From Cloeon dipterum (lineage: Eukaryota > Arthropoda > Insecta > Ephemeroptera > Baetidae): 64,000 nucleotides of DNA. The stretch lies in assembly GCF_949628265.1 (NCBI RefSeq), contig NC_088789.1, forward strand, positions 4,270,886 through 4,334,885, given 5' to 3'. Below, piece after piece: positions 34,793-48,000 of the stretch. Below the pieces are notes generated by a model, which saw only the letters and a list, made by a program, of their open reading frames with translations, made no database searches and was not told where the DNA came from. How positions within the stretch are numbered: position 1 is the stretch's first letter; every line of letters begins with the position of its first letter. The translations under genes were made by a program, and so were the position numbers.

Positions 34793-36092
34793 TTTATTTG
34801 ACACTTTCGTCGCGTCTCGCGTGCACTAAAATCCGACAGACACAACATGCGCCCAACCAAATGCCACCTAGCGCAGCAAAACCGACACTCGCGACGCTAG
34901 TAGACTTTGCTCTGCTTACAATTCCGATCGAAAAGTTGGTCTACAGCCGACAGTAAAACAGTTGATCCAAAAAGGCGCCTTAATTAAAATAACAACATGT
35001 GTCTTAAAATGTATAAAGGGGTTGAGCATGTACGAGTGTGTGTGTAGCGTGTGTTTTTGTTTGCATACGTCATTTTTTCTTAGTGTGTGTATGTTTGTTT
35101 GCGTGTGTCGCGAGCGGCAGCGGCCTGGGGGCGGGCCGCCTCCGGTACCTGTGCTGCAGTCTTGAGGGTCGATGGTTGGCAACCTGAGGAAGAATTTCTT
35201 TCGTCGTCAGGAGCTGCGCTTGAGCTCGTTTAGATTTTTGTCGATGGCCGACGCAGAGTGCCGAAAATGCTAACCTAACTCTTTTGATCGGGTAATTTTC
35301 TACTTTTTCTCAGTGCGAATATGTTTTAATTTCTTCTGTTGCAACACGTGGAGCAGAGGGGTAGGCTTAAACACTACACTTGGCACAGTATAGTTGATCA
35401 TAAACTTTCGGAAACACTTGAGAGAATCAAAAAAGAGAAGACATCACATGGCAGACACTGATTATTTCCAACGTTTTTGGTCCAGGAACAAAAAAATCAT
35501 CCTCTTCGGCAAATCAGCGACTCGTTTTTCCATCTTGATTAATTAATTGCCTTGAGTCACATTTCGCTAGTCGCATTTCTTGCTTCGTTCACCGTTACAA
35601 AGAATAATTTGGAAGATATGACGCTTGGTGTATGTGTAAAAAATTATCGTAGGTACATGTATAAGCAACTGCAGGCGGAGGTTCACTCTTTTGGTTTACT
35701 TTTCATTTGGCACAAACACGTCAGCAGATAAAAATTAAACACTTAACACTACTGAAACGTAATAACAGGTGATTTTTCTCAACTAACTCAAGGCAACCCG
35801 AATTTGTGTTGAACAGAACTCGGGAAAGTGCAAGTCCCACGAGTCACGTCTAAATTGCTTCCTTAGTCTTGTAAACTAGCAACGACCGCGTTCAACGAAA
35901 GCGATAACTGATATGTCCACCTCGCACTGGAGGCCCCGGTGGAGCTTTCTTTCTCGTCGTCCAACAAATGTACAGCTAAGAAGTCTCAAACGATAACAAC
36001 GATAGTTATGAGTGTGTGTAAATCAGCGATGGCAGCGAGAGGAAGACACAAAACATTGAGGTACAAGTCAAAATCACTCTTTCGCGGGGGGC
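34793..36092 (-). other. shn: Probable schnurri 3' UTR
   Basis: No open frame of note continues after the schnurri stop (36095-36093). Minus-strand AATAAA signals at 34798-34793 and 34755-34750 are the first strong candidates downstream, giving a 3' UTR of about 1.3 kb. It includes a GT-rich block (plus-strand 35036-35108) and a short G+C-rich patch (35110-35160). Confidence 0.5.
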
Positions 36093-39000
36093 CTAGTTGG
36101 GGGCAGCCAGGGGGCCGTTGAAGGCCGCCCCTGCCTGGTGCAGGGCCAGATGCTGCATCAGGTGAGTCTTGGACGTGAAGCCGGCGTCGCAGTATTTGCA
36201 CACAAAAGGCCGTGGTTGAGAGTGTGACGCGACGTGCTGAAAACGTTAATGAGAAATTCAGACCTTTGTTTCAAGTTGCCACTAGCATAAATAAATTAAA
36301 AACTTTCCCAAGAGTTTTCCGTTCAAATAAATATTATAACCTAAATATATGACGAAAGTTCCTTTTTTAAATTGTCTAAACAATAAACAATTAACAAACA
36401 TCAGGATTATTTTCACAGGATTGTGACACATTCTTAAATCACCGTATCGGTAGACGGTAGGCTACTTTTTTGTAATTCCTTGATGGATTTTTAAAACAAA
36501 AATTGCGTCTAAAATTACAAAAAAATCAAACAATGATGGTAGAGCAAATAGGAAAAATAGGATGACAAGTGGTAAAAAAACCCTGGAGCAATAAAATATA
36601 AAATTAAATTAAGCCAAAATAGGAACCATAAGTATATAATATATACAAAAAAAATCTTTTTGTACCTCTTAGCGCTGGGAACAGACAACAATTAAACTTT
36701 CCAGATTAAATTAATTTTTCCTGGACTAAGAAACGCTTTTTAAAACCTTATTTAATCTATATTCAATAATTTTAGAAAGATAAACTGACCTTGTGGAGGG
36801 AGTCAAGAGTAGGAAGGATGATGCCACACAGGTCACACTTGAACATCTGACTAGGGCCTGAATCAATTTTGTTTCTGTATTTGTCCAGCTGCTCAACGGT
36901 AGCTTCGCCGTGCGAGCCGTGGTCCATGAAGATGTGCATGTTCAGCGAGTTGACAGCAGGGAAGGACTGCTCGCAGAAGGGACACTTGAAGTGCATCCCC
37001 TCGTGGCCGCCGTCCTGAGCACACACACACACACAAGATCAGACCATGCGCTGAGCACTAAAGGTAAGCGAACGCACCGGCTCGCCTTCAGAGCACTCAT
37101 CGTAGTCAGAGCCGGACATCAGTCTCTGCTTCATGACGCCGCCATCGGCCGCCGAAGAGCCGACCTGATTTGAGTGGCTCTGCCCAGGTCCCATGTAGCT
37201 CTCACCAGACTCCTCCATCATGTCTTCTGAGGACTCGCTGGTCGTCCTCCTGCGGTCCCACTGCTGCAGCTTGGACGGGTCCTTGTCGTAAATCTTTTGC
37301 GCCAAAATCTGAAAATAAAACATAAAACATTGTAGTTTCAGAACTTTTAAAGTGACCGTGGAGAAACTTTTGTTGCAAAAAGTGCGCCGAAGAAGTAGAT
37401 AAATTTTAATCTGGCTTCAGGAAAGGACGATAATTTCATAAAAATTATAAGAAAATTCTGATTCTAGATTTGTAAATATTTAACGTGTTTTTTTTCTGAA
37501 CAAAAAACGCCAGAACTGTGGCAAATGGCATTTTACATGAAAAGTTTTGTTGAAAAACTTTAAAATTTTCAGAAACAACGCTTTAAGGAAACATATTCTT
37601 TGAGAAAATCAATTTAAAAACATTATTAATTATCCAATCGCTAAAACAAAATTAATTAAAAAATAGGCAATTGACATTTTGTACTGGTCATTAACGTTAA
37701 AAATTTGGGACTTAAAATGTCCATTTAAATATTACCACATAAAATTTCTACCTGCAAACTTTCGAGTGAGTTGTCGCAATCTGTGGTGTCAATTTCGTTG
37801 AGGTTGATGCCTGAGCGCTCCATCTCAGCGTAGGTGCCGAACGGAAGTTTGCCCAGACATTCAAGCTTCATGATGTGCATTTTAGAGCGCAGGTGCTTGG
37901 CGAGGTGGCCGTGGATGCGGAAGGCGATTTTGCAGTCTTCGCATTTAAACGGCCGCGGATTCTCAGTTGTGGGCATGCCAAAGGTCGAATTCATGCTCAC
38001 CTGAAAATGTAACAATTTAGATAACTTACTCTCTAAGAGTCAAATCTGCACCCACCTTATTCTGATGACTGACGGAACGCTCGTGTTTTTGCAAGTGGCC
38101 TTTTGTTCGGAATGAAACAGCGCATGACTCGCATCTAAATGGCCTCTCGAAGTAGTGGATGTTCACGTGCAGACGCAGCTGACTTGGCTTTGAGAACACT
38201 TTGTTGCAGATCGCACACTGGCTCTTGCCATCTTCAGTCAAACTGTAACAAATCAATTGTTAATTAAATTCAGTTCTTGCTAATTTTGATTATCCTTTAA
38301 GTAAAAATTAAGCATACCACAAGTGTAAGAAAAAACCTTTGAGTTTTATTCAAGCTTGACTTGATTGCTTAGGAGTTTTAAGAATTGCAAAAAAATTATA
38401 ACCATTTTAACTGACAAGATATTACAAGCAAATGTCATACACTTAGGCTAAACTTTCCAATTTATTATATTTCTTAATGAATTGATACTTAAAAAAATAT
38501 TTTATTAGCTTTTTTTGAAAAGTATTGAAAGAAGAAGTAAAGTTACTTTTTGTCTAACCTTCCGTAATTGCTGCCAGGTCCACCAGCCGGCGGCATGAAC
38601 TCTGCCTTAGGCTTTCCTGGGCTTGCTGACTTTGGTGGAGAGCCCCTGGTCGCTGCGATGGCCGCGGCGGCGGCCATGTGCTGCTGGCCGATGGCGGCGG
38701 CCTTGTTGAGGTTCTCAGGCTTGACGGCTGCGAGCAGTGGTGGCGGCTGCTCGGGCTCCTTCATCGGAGAGTTGAGCAGCATGGCCGACAGGTTGGTTGC
38801 CAATGTCGGCGTGAGGAGGGAGGGGGCGGCCGCGGGCGAGGCCAGTGGCGTGGTCGGCGTGCCAGCGGTGGCGGCAGCGTTTGCGTCGCGCCACTTGTGC
38901 ACCTGGTGCTGCTTGATGCGCACGTCCTGCAGCGCTTTCTCGGTCAGGTACGCGTGCAGCATGTCAGGTGGTGCGGCCGTCGGACCATGACCCAGCCGGC

Positions 39001-42000
39001 CGGCTGGCAGTCGCTCCACTGTGCTGCAGAGGGCGGCCAGCAAGGCGGCCGAGTCAGGCACCGGCGTCACTGGGGCCGGCCTGCTCAGGTCCATCGGCGG
39101 TGGAGTGGCGCCTGGTGGTGACGCGGCTGCTGCCGCCGTCTCATCCCGTTTCGAAGGGAAGTAGTATCTGTCGCCGCCCCCTGAGGGTGCCGCAGTTCCT
39201 TTTAGGTCCAGAGTCAGCAGTCGCGTGTTGCGGCTCACCTTTTGAACATTAAAAACATACATCAGACTTGGAGAAGTCAACTTGTTAGTGGGTACTTCTA
39301 ATTTTTTATCAACAAAATAGACTTCATTCATAGACTCATTTTTATTTCTAGTAGGGCAGATTGTTTTTTATTTCGCTGACCACAATATTGGTAGTGATTA
39401 CCCTTGAGAAAAATAAAACTTCAAAATAAACATTTTGTTGGAGCTTTAAGTTAATTTTAGTACTTAATAGGTGGAATAACGTTTCATCATGCAACATAAG
39501 TAGAACGAGATAAAATGTGTGAAGTACCTTTTCTCGTTCTGAATGCGCGCTGACTGACGAAATTGTTGGCGTTCGTGCCGCAGTGGTGATGGTGGTGGTC
39601 GTGCAGGTTGGCCCGCTTGAGTAGGGGTATGTTGAGGGACGCGCTGAGATGGGGATGAGACCAACAGGCTGTTCGGCCAGGGACAGGAGACTGCACGCCG
39701 CCTCTCTTTGCCCTGCGTCAACTGAGGGGGGAGCGCGTTTAGAACCAAAGAATGCGTGAAAAGTGTACCACTTACTGTCACTGATTTGCATCACTTCATC
39801 GTCATCTTCGTCTTCATCGTCATCGTCGTCATCTTCATCCTCCTCAGATTCAGAGTCAGGTCCACCACCTCTCTCCACTCGCAGTTGTTGCTGCAAAATT
39901 AAGATGAGTTGTTTTTCCTCAAGTTTAGGTCTAGAAATATTACCTGTCTTAAGAGGAGCTCTTCATCAATGTTGCTGTCCTCAACAACAGTTGGTACTGG
40001 CATGATTCCCATTTCCATGCACTTTTTGTAGTGCGCCTTCGACTTCATATGTTTAGTCAGGTTTCCTTTAGTCTTGAAACTGCGAATTTTAATTTAATGT
40101 CACGCGAGAAAAATTAAATACCAAAATGTATGTACCTGAAGCTGCAGTGTTTACATGTGAACGGCCGCACGTCTGTGTGCGTTCTGATATGTTTCTTGAG
40201 CATGGATGGTTTTTTACATCTTATACCGCACTCTTCGCAAACGTACTTCCCTCGTCCTCTTCCTCTAACGTATGTGTACTCTTCATTTGATTCAAATCCT
40301 CCGGCAAAAATTTTAACTCGCTTAGGTTGCTGCTCGCCAGATATCGAATTTTGCTGAAATTAAATCAAAGTTATAGGGTCTTCCAATCAGATCTTCTGAC
40401 AAAATTCTTTTGGCAAATAAGCATAAATATTTTTGATGCGAGGCTAATACAAAAATAAACAAAGCAACAGCGAGCTATGGGAAGCTGAATTGCAGTGGAA
40501 TCTTATTGCTAGTTATGTTCAATTAGGACATTGGCTTTTGATAGTCTTTTACATTTTTTTCTAGTTATCATCATAGGACTAACTAACCTCTCTGCCTTGT
40601 TTCAGATCACCAGGTTTTGAAGAGTTGGCCTCCGCACTGTCAGTCTTCCTGCCAGCGTCCCACTGGGACGAGTGCGTGACCACGAGCGCCTGCGGCCTGG
40701 TGCTGGCGATCGAGTACTTGTTGGGCCTGTGCCTCGAGTCGTAGAGCGCCATGGCCTGCGCGGGGGCCATCTCGGGCGGGTCGGCCGACGGCGACAGCAC
40801 CCGCCAGTTGGAGTACATGGAGAGCTTGGGGTCGGTGCTCTGTGGCACGTACATGGGTTGCGGCTGCGTGAGGCAGCAGTAGAACACCCTGGTTGAACAC
40901 TTGAGGCCCAGGTAGGTGTACGCGTGGCCATTCAAATAGAGTTGGCCGTACGACTTGCGCGGCCGCGGCGTTTCGGGGCTGACCAGCGTGGTGCCCGCCA
41001 GAGAGGTCAGCAGGGGCCGCTTTGGCGCGAACGTGCCTGGCTTCAGGGGCAGCGAATTCGGCCGCAGGAACTTGGGCTTGGGGGCTTCCTCCTCCATCTC
41101 TACCTGGCTCTCCGAGGCCGGCGGAGGTGGTGGCAAAGGTGCGGCGGCAGGGGCGACGGAAACAACGGTCTTGATGGGCTGCAACGGCGGAGGCGTTGTT
41201 TGCGTCGCTCTGAAAACGAAATCAAGGTTGCAATCACTCTCCACCTGTTTTTGTTTTAAACCTCTGATTTTTACCAGCAAATTTCACCAATATCTTGCGC
41301 AGCAAATGCAAGGAACACAAAATGTTGTATTTTTACAGGCCAAAACAAAAATTTAGGGAGACTTTTCAGTACACTTAAATTATGTTAAAATATTTGTAAT
41401 CCACTTAAATTTGGTCAAATTTAAAAGAACCTCACATACGCTTAAAGGCCAATGAAATAAGAAACAAATAATTGAGAAAAATTCACAGCAACAAATGAAT
41501 ATTTAGAAATCTAGTTAAGGGGCTTGGTGGGGACACGTTAAAATGAGCAGTTTGATAATGTAGAACGGTCTAGACTTTGAAATGGAATATTTTGAGCACT
41601 CACTTAATAGGAATGTCTGGCTTGGCTGGTGGACCGCACACAAGGTCTAGGGGCCGCGTCTCCACTAGACTCTGTGGACCGGGCATGCCCGGGACGTAGG
41701 GAATCTCGCGGCCGCCGTGCAGAATGGTGACAACCCCAGCGTCTGATGACGAGGGTCGCCTGCTTGTGGAGTTTGCGGCTGCGGTCAATGTGAGGGGGTT
41801 GTAGGTGAGGAACGAAGTGTGCAGCGTCGGAGTGAGATTCGGGGCCGTGATCTTGGGCACAATGGGGCGCGACACGGCTGCCATGATCTGCTGGTCCGGC
41901 ACCAGCGTCATCGACGACGGATTGGGCGCTAACTGCTGCGGCGCGCTCGTTGACATTTGAACTATTGTGCCGCCGGAGTTGAGGTTGCACCGCGAAATGG

Positions 42001-45000
42001 TAATGCTGGTTGGCGAGCTGCGACCAGTAGAGCATGGCTGCTGATCAGGCAGCATGGACGCTCCTGAATTTGGTCTGCACGGGTCGATGATCATTGTTTT
42101 CTGCTCGTGACCGTCGTTAATGTGAACCTGGGAAGGAAACAGGTACTTCAGATACTGGTCAAATTCAATTTCTCCTCTAATTGCTAATTTTATATGACAT
42201 TTGTTAAGAATACCATCAATGTTCAAACGCAAAGTGAGTTCAAAGTTAAACCGCACATAAGATTCTATATAATATCGAGGCAATAGGCAGTCAGAATCTT
42301 ATTGAAACCTGGTGGTACTTTTTCAGCTAACATATTCAAATTGCAAATCAGAACTGGAAACAATTCGTGCAGTTTTTTTGATTAGGAACAGGTACATCAT
42401 ATTAATTTTCATTGATAGTTATTTAAATTATTCAAATTTATGAACTTGGATCCTTGTACCTTTCCTCCAAACATTTGCATAGGCCGGGGTGAGCGGGAGA
42501 GCTCCTCTAGGGAGCGTAAACTAGCAGTCGAGGGTGGCCTCTCTTCGTTTGATAGACGGGGCCTTTTGGTCGCCGGAGGTTCATTGTAGCCTCCAACCAG
42601 AGGAGTGGAGCCAAGCAAGGGGCCTGGTGAAGGAAAGGGAGGCGGAGTGGCCAAGGCGGCCAGTTCTAACGCAGCGACAAGTTTGGCAGCATCGTGGTGC
42701 AACTGGCTGTTCTTCCTGCTCGAATCGTGCAGGCGTTTGCAGTAAAAGCGCTGGTGGACCTCCATCGTTTCAGAGCTCCTGTTGGTCGGAAGGAGATTTT
42801 AAGATTTAAGAAGGTTGAAATATAAACACAAATGGAAAATTACCTGAAGGGTGTTCTGCAGAGGTCACAAAAATAAGCGGCAGCCGCCTCCGAGGCGCTG
42901 GCCGTCTCCATGAAGAGAGCCGGATTGGCATCGCCGCCAAGAAGCTCGGCCACTTCGGCACCCCGGCCGGTTTTCAGCAGCAGATCCTTGATGATGGATC
43001 CCTCAGGATTCTGGGGGTGGTGCTGACAATTGTCGAAAGCGAGGCGGGCTATTTTGGGGGCCGGACTTAAGAGGATCAAGCCGTTGTTGGCGGCACCGTC
43101 ACTGCGCCGCCTCTGGGGGCTGCTCACGCTCAGGTTCAGCGGCTCGGAACCCTCCTCCTTGGGCCGAGTCAGTGCGTGGGCCAGTCGGGGAGTTTTCGGG
43201 TTGTCCACGGTCCTCCTGAAAGCAGGCACAGACGTGCGCGTTTCGAGACGGGAGTCCTGCGAATTTGGGAAGAGGAAGTACCCGGCAGTCTTTTGTTCGG
43301 TAGCCGGACTGGACTGATTTCTGTGATAGCGTCGGGACCAGAGCGGATCCACGGTGTCCACGATGGCTTGGTTCTCACTGATTATCTTGCTGATGTGTCG
43401 CTGCAGGAACTCTGGACTGCCAGGGGGACACTGGCCCTGGAACTTGGGTTTGTACGGCCGCGGGTTGGGCTCGTCGTCCGAGTCGACCGGCTCCTCGACG
43501 TCCTCGTCCATCCCTTCCGGCTCGCCAGCCTTGATCGCGTGCGTCCGGGACCGACAGTGTTTGTACAGATTGCTCTTGGTCTTGAAGGCGAATCCGCAGG
43601 GTCTGCAAACGCGGTTCTAGTGAAGGAGAGAGAAAGAGCAGCGCAGTGGCCAGTGCGTGCGAAGCGGGGGAGAACGGGACACGGAAAATTAGCCTTTGGA
43701 AATTAAAATCAGAAGCCATGCAAAACTGAATTCGAAAATTAAGCTACAAAAAGAGATCGAGAGATAGAGAGAGCGACAACCAAAAATTAAGTGAAACATT
43801 TAATGGCTTTTTCTGCAGGGTTCGAGTACCTGCAAGGGAAGGGCCGCTCGTTGGTGTGCGCTCGGATGTGCTTTTGCAGCACACTGGGTTTGGCGCACGC
43901 CATCTGGCAGTACGGACACACGTACCGGCCGGACCCGTTCACTGGGCCCTCGTTGGCCGCCGCCACGGCGGCGGCTGGTGGCGGTGACGGCGACGCAGTG
44001 GCCATCTTTTTGAACTTCTTGTGCCGATACCTCAGATCCGATGCGTCGTGCGAAGCCGCGGAAGACTCTGTGCTCGGACCTGAAATATAACAAAAATCAA
44101 TTAGAGAAAAGTTGAAATAACCGAAGCTCGACTTTTAGTGCAGCCATTTTAAATAACAAAATCCGATTAGGAATTGAAATATCGAATTTAAATTAGCATC
44201 CCCTATTTGATTTATAAAGCAATTTGCATATCTGCTATTTCCTCCCACCTATACTATGCTCCAAATTCGATATAAACTTATAATGATTTGCATAAATGAG
44301 ATATTGGCATACTGGCTAGTCAAAGAGTGAGTAACCATATTAAAAATTAGTGGAAATAATAACCAAAATTAGTTAAAAATCTTCATAAATATATATGTTT
44401 GTTTTGATTAAAAATTGTAATTACTTTAAAGAGAATAAAAAGTATTTCTAAGCAAGGTTTGTTCGCGTTTCAAAGCAGAATTTCGGTTTCATTCTATTTG
44501 CAGAGCCGTAGAACGATTAGTCGAATTCTGTTTAAGCCTGACTCAGCAGCATCCTTGCTTTAAGTATCAATTTCCTTTCAATTAAGGTCAGAGCGCGTCT
44601 GCTGCGAAACGCGCGGCTAATTGCGCTAGGGTGTCGGCCGGAAAAATGCCCCCGGTGTTCGCATAGGCAGGGGAAAAACAAGCACATTCGCGAGTGGCGC
44701 GGCCCAAAATATTTGGACTTGGGTATGTCGGGCGGTCGGCGACGGCCGCGCAAGCAAGTGCGTCATTTGCTCTTGGGCCGCGCGAATGCCTTTCAACTTG
44801 GGCAGGTGTTGAGAGAGGAGCGCACACCAACCAAAATAGAGCACCAGGAGCAAGGTGAGTGAGTGAGCTGCGAGTGAGTGGGCTTGCTCGCGTACGCACT
44901 CAACTCGCCATTGAAAGCTGCTAATTGGGAAAGTTCACAGCTCATCTCGAGCATATCGGCCAATGAATTAATTTATTTTTAATTATTGCTTTTACGAAAA

Positions 45001-48000
45001 CGGCAGCTATTTGTAAACAAACTTCAGCCACTTTAATTAAATTTGTCTGAAAATTTTCTCAATTTAAACCCCCACAATTTTAGTTGCGTAGGTGAGAAAA
45101 GCAAACTTCTGAAATGTATCTCAATAAATGCTATTAATTAATTCGGGTCTCGCTTTGATCCTCGTTGAAGTTGGAAATTACGGTTTGTTTGTCACGCCAT
45201 CAACGTCAAAACCAAGGCACATTCAATCAAATTAACCGAAGCTTAGGTTTGAGAAGAACCCTATGACAACAACGTGATGTTGTCTCGCGTTTCAAGAAAA
45301 CCAATTTCAAGATCGATGAAGGTGCTCGTTGACGAAATGTAATGGATGCCCGCCAATTCTGCGAATCCATCTCAAACGAAATCGAGTCAGACTGCCGCGA
45401 TAAATCGTTGTTTGGCCGCTTTACAAGTGTCTAGCGGGTAAAAGTCTCAAGGCGAGACATTTTCGCGTGTGGCAAGCCTTGCACTCCAGATCTAAAATAA
45501 ACACTCCGCCGCTTCTAAAACGACTATTACGACAATTGCAATTCAGAAAGTCAGGTATACGCAGGTGTTTCTCTCAAAGGTGAAAAGTGTTCCGTCCGAG
45601 GGCCGATGAAGAGATAAAAAATAGCGTGTCGAACGCAACAATGGGCCCCCGCGCAACAAAATCAGCTGGCGGTTCCGAGAAGTGCGATAGAGTGGCACGA
45701 TTCGTGGTAACAAACTCACCTGGGTGCGAAGGTGGACCCTGAGGAGGCATCTGGTGGTCCAGGGCGGCGTCAGGTCCTCGCGGCGACTGCGAATCGCTGC
45801 CTGTAACAATCGCACCAGAAAGTGAGAAGAAGTTTTGAGTGGGTGTCGAGCAAAGTCTCAGATTCTATATCTGCTGATACGCGAAAGCGCGGATTGAGCT
45901 TGTAACTGGTAAATAGATTGCAAGTGTAATTACCGAAAGCATTTAACAATTATGATTTCATTGCAGCCATAAAAGAAGCTATGATCGATTTAGGTAAATT
46001 TTTCGAACTGATGATTACGACATACGAATGAATTTTTGTTCCGTTTCAGGGAAACACAAACTACGTAAAAAAGCAAATAATTGTCGTCTAACAACTTGTG
46101 TTTTGCACAGAAACGAATCACGCAGCCACAAAATTCCAGCTAGAGTCTAAATTTAGTTTTAGGAAAGAGCTTAATTAGAAAATTACACTTAATTAGCGAG
46201 TAACAGGTATCTTAAATTTAATTTCAGCCCCTCTGAAAATGAATTGTCGCCTGCTCGCGGATGTTCATTACGTCAATTGCATTGCAATTACCTGCGTCCA
46301 TAATTGCAAAGTCGGTTTCCTACGTAATTGGCTGATATTTCCAATGAACATGTGATACGCAAGCCAATTCGCAGAATTCCTGCAAAGACGCCTGATAAGT
46401 CGTTGGGGGTTTTGAGAAAAAAAAAATGAAATGATTAGGCTCCTCCATCTCGGGTGAGAGAGAGGGGAATCCTGCCAAGAGATAAGAGAGGCAGCCAAGT
46501 GACGCACTGTATCGAACTTATCGCTCGCTCATTATCATTCAACAAATACATGCATCTCGCGCGAATTCGCCAGCCTGTTTGGTATTATTTGCAAAGTAAA
46601 TTAATTATATGAAACGGCTTGCCCTGTTGTGGATTGCCAAAAAAGGTGTAATTCAATTGCAATATAAATGTGACTAAAATGTGATTTAGGCAGATAAAAT
46701 TAGGGTTTGGTAAAGGAGTTAAAATTGAATACTAAATTCTACATTTTACAATATGTCCATGTAAAAGAAAAAAGTTTAGATATGTTGGTTAAAATTCCTT
46801 ATAACCATTCATATATCGCGTGGGCGAAATTCATACTTCAGCTCGGGCTGCTATTTGAATCGCATTTGTTTCAATTGATTCCTATCACAACGTGCGCGGT
46901 TGTGCACGTGCGTCTGACAGTTAGCTGTGCACGAAGGGGAAAAATGACCTGTTGCGCTGAAAAACACCTTTCACGCGAGCGTAATACCAAGCATAAAAGA
47001 AATCCCCACTGCCCTTATGGCTTGCATAGAAAAGCCAGCGGAGTTTGTTTGACTCAACTCACAGTTTCTCGACTGTTGGAGAGTAAAGATCTGCATTCCC
47101 CCTCAGTGACCGCTGAATGCACTCTTGGAAATTTCACCAGACAAATAAACAGTGCACTCGAAAGTGATAAAGACGGCCGACTGAATACGGCACCTGATTT
47201 CTGATAGCTGCGCTCGCGGACCGATGATGATTGTAAATTGCAGTCCGATCGCGTCTTACTCGTTTTCTTGTTCTTTCTTATCTGGCGCGTAGCGACTGCA
47301 AATTATAAATAAATGACTCACATGCACCGACAAATAGCGCCGAGGCAGCGGAGAGAGACGCCGAAAGTGAAAGTCTGACGCCGCGCATCGAGTCTATTGA
47401 CCTGGCCAGATGTTTTACTATTTCCAGAGACAAACGAGGCAAAATCCTCCGCGGCACGAACTGCCGAGTGTTTTCCCGGAATCCCAGCCTTGGATTCGAC
47501 GGGGCTCGCCAATTTTGCAACTTTGGCGCCAGATAAGGCGCTTTACGGCCACGACTTCTTCGCGGCAACTTTTCTCAGGAATGCTGCTTTTGAAGTCACG
47601 TCGAATAAACTCTACTTCCGTTATTCTATTTGCGAAAAAAAGTTTTGAGCTGCTTGACTCGTGGAAAAAATAAACTTTGTTTGGTTGGAATAGTATCGGC
47701 GAAAGTCGTGAAAAAATGTGATTGTTTTTTATTTGGACGTTCAACTCCCGCATTTTTCTGCTTTTTTCATTTGTAATTTATTTTGAACACAGTTTGTTAT
47801 GTTTTGTTCATTTGTTGAATTTATAAACAAAAAGCGTGGGTTCAAAAGGCAATTTTCAAGTGTTTTCTTTTGTTTGCGAACGCAAAATTAAGGCTATTTC
47901 AGCCACAAAGAGACAGGTATTTATATGGCGTTTACATTATTTTTGCAGCGATAAAGAGTTTCGCCTGCGCGAGATAAAAGGACGAAGCAATGACGTCCCT

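Noticed and set aside
46361-46385. Possible fourth copy of the AGCCAATTC hairpin module
   Set aside because: AGCCAATTCGCAGAATT is present, but the matching GGCTGG arm and the AATAAA tail are missing.
46707-47204. 165-codon open frame on the plus strand in schnurri intron 1
   Set aside because: No homology, no good start context, and the composition matches neighbouring non-coding DNA.
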